Of a stretch of DNA of 64,000 nucleotides, positions 45,901-54,349 are shown piece by piece (position 1 is the first letter of the stretch; the number at the start of each line of letters is the position of its first letter). Origin of the DNA: Silvimonas amylolytica (GTDB taxonomy: Bacteria > Pseudomonadota > Gammaproteobacteria > Burkholderiales > Chitinibacteraceae); contig NZ_BMLY01000001.1 in NCBI RefSeq assembly GCF_014645555.1, positions 763,939 to 827,938 of the forward strand. Reading direction: 5' to 3'. The position numbers and the translations under genes are program-made. Below the pieces are notes generated by a model, which saw nothing but the letters and a program-made list of their open reading frames with translations, ran no database searches and was not told the origin of the DNA.

Positions 45901-46707
45901 CGCATTGACGAGACCATCGCGCACATTGTGTCGCGGGCGCGGGTGGGCAACCTGTACGTGAACCGCAATGTGGTTGGCGCTGTGGTCGGTGTTCAACCGT
46001 TCGGGGGCGAAGGCCTGTCTGGCACCGGCCCGAAAGCGGGTGGCCCGTTGTATCTGCATCGACTGCTGTCGGTATGTCCGCAAGATGCTGTGCGCAAAAT
46101 GCTGAGCGAAGCCGCGGATCAACCTGCTGCCCTGGTATCGCCGCTGCGTGCGCAACTACTGGAACCCTTTGCCGCCCTGCAAACCTGGGCACTCAAGCAT
46201 CAGCCGGATCTGGCCGCCCTTTGCCAGAAATTGACCGAAGCCAGCATGACCGGCACCACGCTGACCCTTGCCGGGCCAACCGGTGAGCGCAACACCTACA
46301 CCCTGCTCCCGCGTGATCGGGTACTGTGCGTGACCAGTGTGGAGGACGCACTGCGGCAGATCGCCACGGTGTTGTCGGTAGGCGCCATGGCGATCGTGAT
46401 CAAACGTGCCGGGATGGCCGAGCTGATCGCGCAATTGCCCGCAACGACAAGGGCCCGCATTGAACTGGTCGAAGCCACAGAAGACCTGACCACGCTGGAA
46501 TTTGACGCGGTATTACACCATGGCGATTCGGACGAACTGCGCACGCTAAGCCAGATCATCGCAGAACGCGATGGCCCGATCGTTGGCGTACAGGGCCTGG
46601 CTACGGGCGGCGAGACCTTTGCACTGGAACGCCTGCTGATCGAGCGCGCGTTGTCTGTCAACACGGCCGCTGCCGGGGGCAATGCAAGCTTGATGACGAT
46701 TGGGTAA
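42742..46707 (+). CDS. putA: Trifunctional PutA: repressor, proline dehydrogenase, P5C dehydrogenase
   Basis: The 1321-residue protein converts proline to glutamate in two steps (FAD-dependent proline dehydrogenase, then NAD-dependent P5C dehydrogenase) and is close to the 1320 residues of the E. coli enzyme. Residues 1-50 form the ribbon-helix-helix DNA-binding domain (TTTLGVKLDETTRERLKQAA). The PRODH barrel spans about 240-560 (GPGISIKLSALHPRYSRAQ, LVKGAYWDSEIKRAQ). The aldehyde dehydrogenase domain spans about 620-1100, with E883 in AETGGQNAM and the catalytic C917 in GQRCSAL. AGGAAG lies 9 bases before the ATG at 42742. Operator-like GTTGCA motifs precede and overlap its start. It is membrane-associated when reducing quinone. 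Confidence 0.95.
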   Translation: MSTTTLGVKLDETTRERLKQAAQKLDRTPHWLIKQAIFNTLEQIERGQVLTLIQGDEEGGATQHEVAPEQHPQVQPFLEFAQSVQPQSVLRAAITAAYRRPEPECLPALLEQARLPQTQAHNAQQLARKLAGNLREQKVGTGREGLVQGLIQEFSLSSQEGVALMCLAEALLRIPDKATRDALIRDKIARGNWHSHVGQSPSLFVNAATWGLLLTGKLVATHTESGLSSALTRIIGKGGEPLVRKGVDMAMRLMGEQFVTGETISEALANARKFEDEGFRYSYDMLGEAAMTEVDAQRYLASYEQAIRAIGRAAQGRGIYEGPGISIKLSALHPRYSRAQYDRVQSELYPRLKSLAVLARQFDIGINIDAEEADRLEISLDLLERLCFEPDLAGWNGIGFVVQAYQKRCPYVLDYLIDLARRSRHRLMIRLVKGAYWDSEIKRAQVDGLEGYPVYTRKVYTDVSYLACARKLLAVPEAIYPQFATHNAHTLATIYHIAGQNYYPGQYEFQCLHGMGEPLYEQVVGKLAEGKLNRPCRIYAPVGTHETLLAYLVRRLLENGANTSFVNRIGDETISLDELIADPVGVVEEMHRHEGTLGLPHPRIGLPSQLYGAARINSAGLDLSNEQRLASLSAALLHGADETWRATPLIEGLTPASTGGAVVLNPADHHDVVGHVIEATPADVDVAMQASVHEAQIWQATPPEQRAALLDRAADLMESRTQHLMGLIVREAGKSLPNAIAEVREAVDFLRYYAAQVRDQFSNDTHRPLGPVVCISPWNFPLAIFTGQVAAALAAGNTVLAKPAEQTPLIAAQAVQILHEAGVPVGAVQLLPGLGETVGAALVNDARTRGVMFTGSTQVARLLQRSLAGRLSTNGAPIPLIAETGGQNAMIVDSSALTEQVVADVLASAFDSAGQRCSALRVLCLQDDIADRVLEMLKGGMQELIVGNPDRLSTDVGPVIDAEAQAGIQNHIDTLYGKGRKIYQAGEPEAGRYGTFIAPTLIELDSIAELEREVFGPVLHVVRWQRTADHAGLDRLLDQINQTGYGLTMGIHTRIDETIAHIVSRARVGNLYVNRNVVGAVVGVQPFGGEGLSGTGPKAGGPLYLHRLLSVCPQDAVRKMLSEAADQPAALVSPLRAQLLEPFAALQTWALKHQPDLAALCQKLTEASMTGTTLTLAGPTGERNTYTLLPRDRVLCVTSVEDALRQIATVLSVGAMAIVIKRAGMAELIAQLPATTRARIELVEATEDLTTLEFDAVLHHGDSDELRTLSQIIAERDGPIVGVQGLATGGETFALERLLIERALSVNTAAAGGNASLMTIG

Positions 46708-46741
46708 GCGCAACGGGCGGTGGGCCGACTAAAATGGCCGC

Positions 46742-47284
46742 ATGACCCACACCGCCCGCCTCTTCATTGGCCTGACGCCCCCGCCCACCGTACGCCAGCA
46801 ACTCGTCGCGGCGCGGGATCAGGCGCACACACAGTTTGGTGGCAAGGCTGTGCCAGAAGCCAATCTGCATCTGACTTTGGCGTTTCTGGGGCAAACCCCG
46901 CTGGTACGGATCGCTGAACTCTCCACGCTGATCGATCAATGCGGTTTTATGGCGATGACACTGCAACTGGCCACGATCGGTAGTTTCAGCCGAGCCAATG
47001 TGGTGTGGGCGGGTCTCTCTGCCCGGCATATCGTGCTGGATGGTCTGGCCACACGCCTTTGTCAGACACTGCAACAGCATCATTTCAGCATCGATACCCA
47101 AGGCTTTAATGCGCACGTCACGCTGCTACGCAAAGCAATCTGCCCAGCACATGTGCTAACGCCCGCCATCAACTGGCGGGCGTCACAATTAAGCCTGTAT
47201 GAATCACGATCAACCCCGGATGGGGTCGAATATCAGGTGCTACATCGCGTAATCAGCCACACAGGTCATGATCACGCGACATAA
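46742..47284 (+). CDS. thpR: RNA 2',3'-cyclic phosphodiesterase (2H family)
   Basis: The 180-residue protein has the two HxT motifs that define the 2H phosphoesterase family: H43-L-T in NLHLTLAFLG and H125-V-T in FNAHVTLLRKA. The N-terminal RLFIGLTPP is typical of ThpR (LigT). This group opens 2',3'-cyclic phosphates on RNA; the old name 2'-5' RNA ligase reflects in vitro activity. The length agrees with the family. It starts 34 bases after putA and ends 3 bases before the convergent ArnD gene stop. Confidence 0.88.
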   Translation: MTHTARLFIGLTPPPTVRQQLVAARDQAHTQFGGKAVPEANLHLTLAFLGQTPLVRIAELSTLIDQCGFMAMTLQLATIGSFSRANVVWAGLSARHIVLDGLATRLCQTLQQHHFSIDTQGFNAHVTLLRKAICPAHVLTPAINWRASQLSLYESRSTPDGVEYQVLHRVISHTGHDHAT

Positions 47285-47287
47285 GGC

Positions 47288-48196
47288 TCAAGGAAATACA
47301 TTCCCCTGATAAGCCAGCACACCACTACGACCGGGGATTTCGGTCATTTCAACGTGGTGATATGGCAACGAGGCGGGATCCAGCGCGCCGTAAAGTTCGG
47401 CACAAGAAACCAGTTGGTAACCCTGCTCAATCCAGCCTGCCAACAAACGCTCGAAGGTCGGCAGCAGCTTCATCCCTTCCAGCTCTGCATGCAGCGTGAA
47501 AACATGGCCATAGGGCTGCGTGTCTTCGGTCAAGCGCAAGATGTGTTCATGCACGTTGTCGGCATTCAAGCCATCAACCCCCAGGAGTTCATCCAGCGTT
47601 GGCAATGTGCCTGGCAATTGCACGCAACGCACCAGTTCACCCTTCACGACCGGCCAGAACGGGTGGGTGCCGCGCGTATCAGCCGCATAGGTCAAACCCA
47701 TGTGCTGTTCATAGCGATAGGCATGTTCATTCATTTGCCAACCCGCTGCACCGTGGGTCTTGGCTGGCTCGCCAAAGATGCTCTGAAAGCGTTCGGCCGC
47801 CTTGTTCAGTTCAGCGCGCGTCCAGGCTTCATCCGCCCCGGCCACGCCATCTTGCCAACGAATGTGATCCCACGTGTGAATCCCGTTCTCAAAGCCCGCA
47901 GCAGCCACACCGCGCATGAGTTCGGCGCAACGTTTGCCAATATCCGGACCAGGCAACAACGTGCCGTACATCAAGGTCTTGAAGCCGTAATGCTCCACCA
48001 CGGAGGTACGAGATACTTTTTTCATGAACCCCGGGCGGAACACGCGCTTGATGGCGCGGCCGGTGTGATCCGGGCCCAGACTCCACAGGAACGTGGCATT
48101 GGCTTTGTGCCGCTGCAGGGCCTCGACAAGGCGCGGCACGCCAATGCGGGTGCCCCGGAACGTATCGACATCAATCTTGAGTGCTAGCAATCGCAT
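47288..48196 (-). CDS. arnD: ArnD-like deformylase (polysaccharide deacetylase family)
   Basis: The 302-residue protein starts LALKIDVDTFRGTRIGVPRL, the ArnD version of the metal-binding Asp motif. It continues with ATFLWSLGPDHTGRAIKRVF, GIHTWDHIRWQ (metal-binding His residues) and VFTLHAELEG. ArnD removes the formyl group from undecaprenyl-phosphate-linked 4-formamido-arabinose on the cytoplasmic face, a step in lipid A modification that gives polymyxin resistance. No other arn gene lies in the window, so either the remaining genes are elsewhere or this protein has a related role. Its length and motif order match the family. Confidence 0.82.
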   Translation of the reverse strand: MRLLALKIDVDTFRGTRIGVPRLVEALQRHKANATFLWSLGPDHTGRAIKRVFRPGFMKKVSRTSVVEHYGFKTLMYGTLLPGPDIGKRCAELMRGVAAAGFENGIHTWDHIRWQDGVAGADEAWTRAELNKAAERFQSIFGEPAKTHGAAGWQMNEHAYRYEQHMGLTYAADTRGTHPFWPVVKGELVRCVQLPGTLPTLDELLGVDGLNADNVHEHILRLTEDTQPYGHVFTLHAELEGMKLLPTFERLLAGWIEQGYQLVSCAELYGALDPASLPYHHVEMTEIPGRSGVLAYQGNVFP

Positions 48197-48262
48197 AAAT
48201 CTGGAACGGCTTTAGTGACGAATCAGGTGGAAGGATTTTTATGCGAATGGACGGTGACACAC

Positions 48263-48862
48263 TCAATGCGTCGCAGCGGTCTCTGAGGCTGCTTCAGCCT
48301 TGCCCTTGTGCGCACGGCGCAGCATCTCTTGCTCCATGGCAGTGAACTGATGCAAAAGCTGATCGCGGGCAGTACCGGTGCCCAGGCTGCCAACCAGCTT
48401 GGAGGTGGGCGTCCATTCGGCGTGGTAGCTTACCACGGTCAGGCCGTTCTTTTCGGACAAGGTACTGACGCTGGTGAGCGGACCGGAATCGCCACCGACT
48501 GAATGTGCACGAATTTCAGTCATTGGTTTGAGCTCCATCTCACGGATGGAGTCATAAGAGGTATGGAACACCCCGAGCGGCACCACACCTTTCTGCTCCA
48601 CTTTCATGGTGGTGTCCGTGTGCTCGAGAATCTTGCTGCTATTCAGATTGGGCACAAAACTGGCCATATGATCAAAGTCCGTCAGGACCTCCCAGGCTAT
48701 TTCACGCGAGACCGCCACTGTGAACTCGCTTTCCAGCGTGACCATCTCGCCTTTTTTTTCCACATGGGCAGCCACCGGGCTGGCCGCACCATTGTCAGCC
48801 GCATGCGCGGGCCAACAGGCAAGCAAGGTCAATACGCCGACCGTTGAAATCAAAAGTCGCAT
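48263..48862 (-). CDS. Secreted SRPBCC (START-like) family protein
   Basis: The 199-residue protein begins at 48862 with GGAG about 9 bases upstream. It has a signal peptide ending at AHAAD. The mature part has the START/SRPBCC fold pattern: FTVAVSREIAWEVLTDFDHM, FVPNLNSSKILEHTDTT, VEQKGVVPLGVF and a C-terminal long helix (ARDQLLHQFTAMEQEMLRRA). Such proteins bind hydrophobic ligands in a deep cavity, and related polyketide cyclase-like members are common. The ligand is unknown. It lies upstream of and in the same direction as arnD, 66 bases away, so co-transcription is possible. Confidence 0.8.
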   Translation of the reverse strand: MRLLISTVGVLTLLACWPAHAADNGAASPVAAHVEKKGEMVTLESEFTVAVSREIAWEVLTDFDHMASFVPNLNSSKILEHTDTTMKVEQKGVVPLGVFHTSYDSIREMELKPMTEIRAHSVGGDSGPLTSVSTLSEKNGLTVVSYHAEWTPTSKLVGSLGTGTARDQLLHQFTAMEQEMLRRAHKGKAEAASETAATH

Positions 48863-49026
48863 GGGGCTCTCCAGAAGCTTCAGGGGGCATGATGCTAGCG
48901 GAATCATGACATATGCATGCCTATTCAGGACTCATGGTAGACGCGCGTGCCGCGTTTTGCCTGCGCTCCCCGCCACAGGGCAGAGGCTTGACCACCCCAC
49001 AAGACACTGCCGGGTCCAAGCCATAA

Positions 49027-49343
49027 TCAGGTCGACCAATACCAGGCCGGGCGCTCCAGTTCTGCCAGACCTTGTACGCGGGTCTCGCCCAGTTCTTTAT
49101 CCAGCCGCCAGGCTTGCACATCTTCTTGTTGACTGAGCGTATTGATCAACCGGCCAGCATGAGAAACGACAATCCCCTGTGACTGTTCTGCGGCCTGAGT
49201 GACAACAAAGCGGCGATCTGCAGCAAGTACCGAAGCGTGCCGTCAGAGAATTCTGCGGCCTGCAATGGCCGGAGCAAACCGGGTTGCAGCATGGTGACTT
49301 CAAACCAGTCAGCATGTGCGTCATCTAAAGACGAACGTGGCAA
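49027..49343 (-). pseudogene. Decayed C-terminal fragment of an AAA-family (SMC-like) ATPase
   Basis: Two frames are needed. The first reads VTMLQPGLLRPLQAAEFSDG and TLRYLLQIAALLSLRP, which is the pre-Walker-B region of a small SMC-like AAA ATPase family. The second reads VVTQAAEQSQGIVVSHAGRL, then WRLDKELGETRVQGL and ends ELERPAWYWST. That is the C-terminal end of the same family (usual end DEPAWHWPxR). The Walker B segment between them (usually VLNEPETSLHPDLL) has been deleted with a frame change, and the N-terminal Walker A part is absent. It is therefore non-functional. Confidence 0.6.
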
Positions 49344-49381
49344 ACCCGTTCAGCATGGCAAACGGGTTATCAATCGCCAAT

Positions 49382-49410
49382 AAAAAAAGGCCCGCATGGG
49401 GCCTTTTTTT
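49382..49410. terminator. Bidirectional intrinsic terminator after gspE
   Basis: AAAAAAAGGCCC and GGGCCTTTTTTT flank a 5-base loop, with T-runs on both strands. It lies 16 bases past the gspE stop and should end the gspC-D-E transcript. Confidence 0.9.
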
Positions 49411-49425
49411 GGTCAGCTGCCAAGA

Positions 49426-50895
49426 TCAGCTTTCGCGGGTGACGCGCCAGACTTCTTCCAGGGCAGTTTCACCGCGTTGCACACGGCGAACACCATCCTG
49501 GCGCAGCGTATACATGCCGTGCGTAAGGGCGTAATCCTTCAGTTCTTGTTCCGGTACACGGGCGTGGATCATGCTGCGCACGGTTTCATCGATCCTGAAG
49601 AGTTCGTACAAACCCGTTCGGCCGCGATAACCCGAGTCACCACATTGCTCACACCCCACGGCCCGGTAAAGCACCGGTGCGCCCAGACCTTGAAAGGCCG
49701 GCAATTCATCCGGTTGCACTTCGCCGGGCTGACTGCAGGCCGGACACAGCTTGCGCGCCAGTCGCTGCGCCAGTACGCCCAACAAGGACGAAGCCAGCAG
49801 GAATGGCTCAATGCCCATATCGGTCAAACGGGTCACCGCGCTGACGGCATCGTTAGTGTGCAAAGTGGCCAGCACCAGGTGACCGGTGAGCGAGGCTTGC
49901 ACCGCTATTTGCGCGGTTTCCAGATCACGGATTTCACCAATCATGATGACATCCGGGTCTTGCCGCAAAATAGCGCGCAGAGCACGGGCAAAGCTCATGT
50001 CGATACGCGGGTTGATCTGCGTCTGCCCCACACCATCCAGATCGTATTCGATCGGATCTTCGACGGTCATGATATTGCTGGTTTTGGAATCCATGCGCGA
50101 CAGCGCGGCATAGAGCGTGGTGGTCTTGCCGGAACCTGTGGGACCGGTGACCAGCACAATGCCGTGCGGTTCGTTGAGCATGGCCTGCAGTTGCACCAAC
50201 ACCTCGCCGCCCATCCCCAGTTTTTCCAGGTTCAGGCGACCAGCAGATTTATCCAGCAAACGCAGTACCGCCCGCTCCCCGTGGCCCGTCGGCAAGGTCG
50301 AAACCCGCACATCCACCGGGCGACCGGCGACACGCAATGTGATGCGGCCATCCTGCGGCAGGCGTTTTTCGGCAATATCCAGCCCGGCCATGACCTTGAT
50401 CCGCGATACCAGCGCAGCATGCAATGCGCGTTTGGGCTCAAGGATGTCGCGCAACTGACCGTCAACCCGGAAACGCACCACAGAACGCGTTTCAAATGGC
50501 TCAAGATGCAAGTCGGATGCGTTCTCACGCAACGCTTCGGTCAACAGCGCGTTGATCAGACGAATAATGGGCGCGTCGTCTTCGGTCTCGAGCAGGTCTT
50601 CGATCTCTGGCAGTTCTTGCGCCAGGCGCGAGAGATCCAGACTGCCTTCGAGGTCATCTGCCACGCTGGCCGAAGCGCTGCCTGCATTACTGAACAACTC
50701 GGACAAGCGCGCTTCGTACGCTTCCTGATCCAGGAGTTCGACATCCAGCGGACGACCTGCAACGCGACGCAACTCATTCAGGGCAGATAAATCGGCCCCT
50801 TTGCGCATCAATACATGTACCGAGTGTTCATGCCGCTCGGAATCCACTACGCCAAAATCACGCGCGTAGTGATAAGGAACCAGTCTTGCGCTCAC
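49426..50895 (-). CDS. gspE: Type II secretion ATPase GspE
   Basis: The 489-residue cytoplasmic ATPase powers pseudopilus assembly in type II secretion. It contains the Walker A motif GPTGSGKTTT (about residue 250), the Asp-box VEDPIEYDL, Walker B as VIMIGEIRD, the His box LHTNDAVSAVTRL and the tetracysteine zinc motif (CPAC and CEQCG). The N-terminal GspL-binding domain is present. Its start overlaps the gspD stop (ATGA). GspF and the pseudopilin genes are not in the window after it; a strong terminator follows. Confidence 0.95.
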   Translation of the reverse strand: MSARLVPYHYARDFGVVDSERHEHSVHVLMRKGADLSALNELRRVAGRPLDVELLDQEAYEARLSELFSNAGSASASVADDLEGSLDLSRLAQELPEIEDLLETEDDAPIIRLINALLTEALRENASDLHLEPFETRSVVRFRVDGQLRDILEPKRALHAALVSRIKVMAGLDIAEKRLPQDGRITLRVAGRPVDVRVSTLPTGHGERAVLRLLDKSAGRLNLEKLGMGGEVLVQLQAMLNEPHGIVLVTGPTGSGKTTTLYAALSRMDSKTSNIMTVEDPIEYDLDGVGQTQINPRIDMSFARALRAILRQDPDVIMIGEIRDLETAQIAVQASLTGHLVLATLHTNDAVSAVTRLTDMGIEPFLLASSLLGVLAQRLARKLCPACSQPGEVQPDELPAFQGLGAPVLYRAVGCEQCGDSGYRGRTGLYELFRIDETVRSMIHARVPEQELKDYALTHGMYTLRQDGVRRVQRGETALEEVWRVTRES

Positions 50896-53126
50896 TTGGC
50901 TTGATCCTGCGTTGCGGCAGCTGGCGCACTGGCAGCGGGCGCCAGCGGCTGGGTGACTGTCGGCGTAGTCGCATTGGTCGTTTGCTTACCGGCACCGCGC
51001 ATATCCTGCACGCCATAACGCGAGGTGCTCGGTGTAGTCGGCGTGCTCGACAAATCAGGCAACACTGCATTAGGCACTGCCTTCAGCAACACGCTATCTG
51101 ACATTTTGAATTCTTGCTGCACGCGGCGCAGATAACCGTAGCGATCTGCCGAGAGTGTGTCGGTGTCTTTGCTGTCGTACAGGATCACCGGGCGCAGAAA
51201 CACCATCAGATCGGTCTTGGCCCAGTTGCGGCTTTGATAGCGGAACAAACCACCAATAACCGGGATATCACCCAGCAACGGCACCTTGTTTTCGCCGTTG
51301 GAAGACGAATCCTGCAGCAGGCCACCCAGTACGATGGTCTGGCCATTATCGACCAGTACCTTCGAGTCGATCGTACGTTTCTTCGTGGCAATACCGCCGC
51401 CGTTGGTATTCACCGTGCTATCAATACTGGAGACTTCCTGGTACACCTGCATGGTGATCGTGCCGCCTTCAGAAACTTGCGGACGCACTGCCAGGGTAAT
51501 ACCGATGTCCTGACGCGTATAGGTATTGAACGGGTTGGTGTTGGAGCCGGTCGATGCCGTCTGGCCAGTCAGAATCGGGATGTTCTGGCCGACCATGATC
51601 TTGGCCTCTTCGTTATCCAGCGTCACCAGGTTTGGTGTAGACAGCACGTTGGCATCACCCGAGTTTTCCAGTGCCGACAAAATCACACCTGCCGTCGCCG
51701 ATCCGTTCACTACACCCAGGTTAAAACCGCTCGGCGTGGTGCTGAATGTACCCGTCGAGATCCCGGACAAAATACTGGTAATCGGGTTATTCAGCGTGGC
51801 CACACTGCCCGTCAGCGCCGACAGACCAACCACCGAAGTACCCGACCCCGTCAGACCCAATTGCCACTGCACGCCCAGTTCATTGAGCTTGGAGGCGTTC
51901 ACTTCGGCAATGATGGCTTCTACATAAACCTGCGCGCGGCGGGCATCGAGTTTGTCGATCACATCGCGCAAGTTGTTATAGATATTGTCTGGCGCCGTGA
52001 TGATCATCGAGTTGGTCATCGGGTCGGCGGTGATCAGCACATTGGCACCGCCAACTTGCACACTGGTCGAAGTTGGCTGGGTACTGGTGTTGCTGGTTGT
52101 GGTGGTGGTCGGCGTGCTGCTCATGCCAGACAAACCAGTGTTGCTGGTCGAGCTGCTACTGGTCGACGAATTGCTGCTCAGGCTGGCCGATGCGGCAAGG
52201 CTGGTGGACTGGTTACTATTGCTGCCGTTACCCGAATCCTGACCGGTCAGAATGCCTTTGAGCGTACCGGCCAGCTTGGTGGCCTCTGCATTGCGCAGGT
52301 ACACCACGTGGATATTCCCGCCCGCCGCACCCGGCTGATCCAGCGTATCCACAAGACGTTTGATTTGCTGCGCGGTGGCCTGATTTTCAGAGCGCACCAG
52401 CAAGGCGTTACTGCGTACGTCAGGCACGATCGTGCTACGGTGAATGCCCTCGCCTGGCGCATTGGCCGGCGTGACACCCTGCATGGAAATTTCTGGCATC
52501 AAACGAGCCAGCGTCTGAGCGACATCCAGTGCAGATGCGTATTTAAGTTGAATCGGGAAAATATCCGACTGCGCGGGCTGGTCGATGCTTTCAATAATCC
52601 GGTTCAGCCGGCGCACGTTGTCCGCGTAGTCGGTAATGACCAGTGTATTGCCTGCCGGGTAAGCCGCCACGGTGTTGTTGGGCGACACCAGCGGGCGCAG
52701 GATCGGCACCAGTTGCGTTGCCGACTCATAGCGCAGCGGGTAAACCTGAGTGACGATCTTGTCACCGTTCAGTTTCATGCCGCGCTGACCGGTGGTGCTG
52801 TAGTTCTGCTTGGCATCAGCCTCTGGCATCACCTTGACCACGCCGTTGGCTTCCAGGGCGGTAAACCCTTGCTGGCGCAGTGCAGACAACAAAATGGGGT
52901 AAACCGCTTCTTTGGCCACAGGCTCAGAAGAAACGATATTGACCGTGCCTTTGACGCGCGGGTCGATCACGAAATTCTTGCCGGTGATCAAACCCACCGC
53001 CTTGATCGTGGATTCAAGGTCGGCATTCACAAAATTGAGCGTGACCGAATTTGTATTATCAGCAGCCTGCAACAATTGGCTGGCGAGCAAACAGGCGATC
53101 AACAAGGGGCGAAAACGAGGTTTCAT
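50892..53126 (-). CDS. gspD: Type II secretion secretin GspD
   Basis: The 744-residue outer-membrane secretin has a signal peptide (ends LLQAA). N0 to N3 domains follow in order (NSVTLNFVNADLESTIKAVG; FTALEANGVVKVMPE; VYPLRYESATQLVPILRPLV; FPIQLKYASALDVAQTLARL). A long Ser/Thr-rich loop of about 60 residues interrupts N3 (about 305-350). The secretin core includes VEAIIAEVNASKLNELGVQW, VLSTPNLVTLDNEEAKIMVG and VPLLGDIPVIGGLFRY. It forms the exit pore for folded exoproteins. It has an S/T/N-rich and Pro-containing C-terminal tail. gspC precedes it by 9 bases. Confidence 0.95.
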   Translation of the reverse strand: MKPRFRPLLIACLLASQLLQAADNTNSVTLNFVNADLESTIKAVGLITGKNFVIDPRVKGTVNIVSSEPVAKEAVYPILLSALRQQGFTALEANGVVKVMPEADAKQNYSTTGQRGMKLNGDKIVTQVYPLRYESATQLVPILRPLVSPNNTVAAYPAGNTLVITDYADNVRRLNRIIESIDQPAQSDIFPIQLKYASALDVAQTLARLMPEISMQGVTPANAPGEGIHRSTIVPDVRSNALLVRSENQATAQQIKRLVDTLDQPGAAGGNIHVVYLRNAEATKLAGTLKGILTGQDSGNGSNSNQSTSLAASASLSSNSSTSSSSTSNTGLSGMSSTPTTTTTSNTSTQPTSTSVQVGGANVLITADPMTNSMIITAPDNIYNNLRDVIDKLDARRAQVYVEAIIAEVNASKLNELGVQWQLGLTGSGTSVVGLSALTGSVATLNNPITSILSGISTGTFSTTPSGFNLGVVNGSATAGVILSALENSGDANVLSTPNLVTLDNEEAKIMVGQNIPILTGQTASTGSNTNPFNTYTRQDIGITLAVRPQVSEGGTITMQVYQEVSSIDSTVNTNGGGIATKKRTIDSKVLVDNGQTIVLGGLLQDSSSNGENKVPLLGDIPVIGGLFRYQSRNWAKTDLMVFLRPVILYDSKDTDTLSADRYGYLRRVQQEFKMSDSVLLKAVPNAVLPDLSSTPTTPSTSRYGVQDMRGAGKQTTNATTPTVTQPLAPAASAPAAATQDQAK

Positions 53127-53135
53127 TGCAATCCG

Positions 53136-53981
53136 TCAAGGCTGAATCTGGTAATGCATTCGCAACAGGCTGCCGTGCCTCAAAAGCACAAGCTGCACCT
53201 GCGACTGCTGGCTGAATGCGGTATATACGGTCGAAATATCGGTGTTTTGCGTCAAATTGGCGCCATTCACACTCTTGAGTACGTCCCCACCCTGCAAGCC
53301 CAGCGGGCCCGCAAAAGGTTGCTGGGAAGGATTATCAATCTGGATGCCGCCGCCAGCGGCACTGCTGATGCCTTTGGCCCAGTCTGAAATATTGGCACTT
53401 TGCATCGCCGCGGCCAGCTGGCCACGGGTCAGCGTGGAGGACGGACCTTCACTGATACTGCCGCCCACTGCAGGCGCTGCTGCGGGGGGCGCCGCGCCGA
53501 CCACAGGCCGGGCCACTGGCATTGCTGCTACGGCAGGCGCACTGGCGCCTTGCAACATCAGTTTTGAAATCTGGCCACGTTCATCAAGCTCAACGTGATC
53601 TCGTTCTACACGCGTCAGCTTCACGCCCGCGCGCAGTTCCTGCCCTACTTTCACCGCAGTGGGCATCGATGCATCCAGCCCGGTGAAGATGGCCGCGCTA
53701 TAACTATCTCCGCCGGCAATGACGGCAATCAGCTGGGCAGACAAATTACTTTCACCGGCATCTTGCGCACCCGAACCAAACCAGGTACGCGCACCCGCCC
53801 ATTGCATCTGCGCGCTGCGCGGTGCTTCTACGGCCGGGGCCAGCCGCACCTGTGGGGAATGCGGGGCAAACAATTGCCAGAACAATCCGGCGCATGCCCA
53901 TGCCAGTGCGATCACCAGCAGCACATCCAGCGCGCCAATCCAGCGGGATTTGTCTGATACAGATATTTTTGGAAATTTCAC
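53136..53981 (-). CDS. gspC: Type II secretion protein GspC
   Basis: The 281-residue inner-membrane protein has one N-terminal membrane helix (about residues 16-38), a homology region (LSAQLIAVIAGGDSYSAAIF, VKVGQELRAGVKLTRVERDH), a Pro/Ala-rich linker and a C-terminal PDZ-like domain (GPLGLQGGDVLKSVNGANLT). GspC links the inner-membrane platform to the secretin and helps recognise substrates. The start is GTG (53981) with no strong ribosome binding site. It is the first gene of a C-D-E operon. Confidence 0.9.
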   Translation of the reverse strand: MKFPKISVSDKSRWIGALDVLLVIALAWACAGLFWQLFAPHSPQVRLAPAVEAPRSAQMQWAGARTWFGSGAQDAGESNLSAQLIAVIAGGDSYSAAIFTGLDASMPTAVKVGQELRAGVKLTRVERDHVELDERGQISKLMLQGASAPAVAAMPVARPVVGAAPPAAAPAVGGSISEGPSSTLTRGQLAAAMQSANISDWAKGISSAAGGGIQIDNPSQQPFAGPLGLQGGDVLKSVNGANLTQNTDISTVYTAFSQQSQVQLVLLRHGSLLRMHYQIQP

Positions 53982-54187
53982 CGGAGCCGACTATGTATGT
54001 ATGTTCTGGTTTTGAACTGGGGCAATTTATACCAAATGCCGCAGGCGCATGACTATAAGCCGCAGGGCCCCAACAGCAGAGCGAGACACTTTATTTCGCG
54101 TTTTTTACGGTTTTGCGACTTCTCTGCAAAAAAGTGTTTGACAGGCCAAAAGTTGCATGGTTAAATGCGCACCTCTCGACGAGACAC

Positions 54188-54263
54188 GGGTGATTAGCTC
54201 AGATGGTAGAGCGTCTGCCTTACACGCAGAATGTCGGCGGTTCGATCCCGTCATCACCCACCA
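54188..54263 (+). tRNA. tRNA-Val (anticodon TAC)
   Basis: The 76-base sequence begins GGGTGATTAGCTCAG and ends ATCACCCACCA, giving a full acceptor stem with encoded CCA. The anticodon loop CTTACAC carries TAC and the T-arm is GGCGGTTCGATCCCGTC. Confidence 0.96.
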
Positions 54264-54272
54264 AACCGCTGC

Positions 54273-54349
54273 GGAGCGGTAGTTCAGTTGGTTAGAATAC
54301 CGGCCTGTCACGCCGGGGGTCGCGGGTTCGAGTCCCGTCCGCTCCGCCA
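54273..54349 (+). tRNA. tRNA-Asp (anticodon GTC)
   Basis: The 77-base sequence begins GGAGCGGTAGTTCAG and ends CCGCTCCGCCA. The anticodon loop CTGTCAC carries GTC and the T-arm is CGGGTTCGAGTCCCG. It follows tRNA-Val by 9 bases, so the two are processed from one transcript. Confidence 0.96.

Noticed and set aside
44563-46155. 530-codon open frame on the minus strand opposite putA
   Set aside because: It lies wholly within the aldehyde dehydrogenase part of putA, has no family pattern and no ribosome binding site.
49396-50790. 464-codon plus-strand open frame opposite gspE
   Set aside because: Shadow of gspE; the product lacks recognisable domains.
51114-53387. 757-codon open frame on the plus strand opposite gspD
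   Set aside because: The opposite strand encodes a full secretin with all expected domains. The antisense frame is low in sense and results from GC-rich codon bias.
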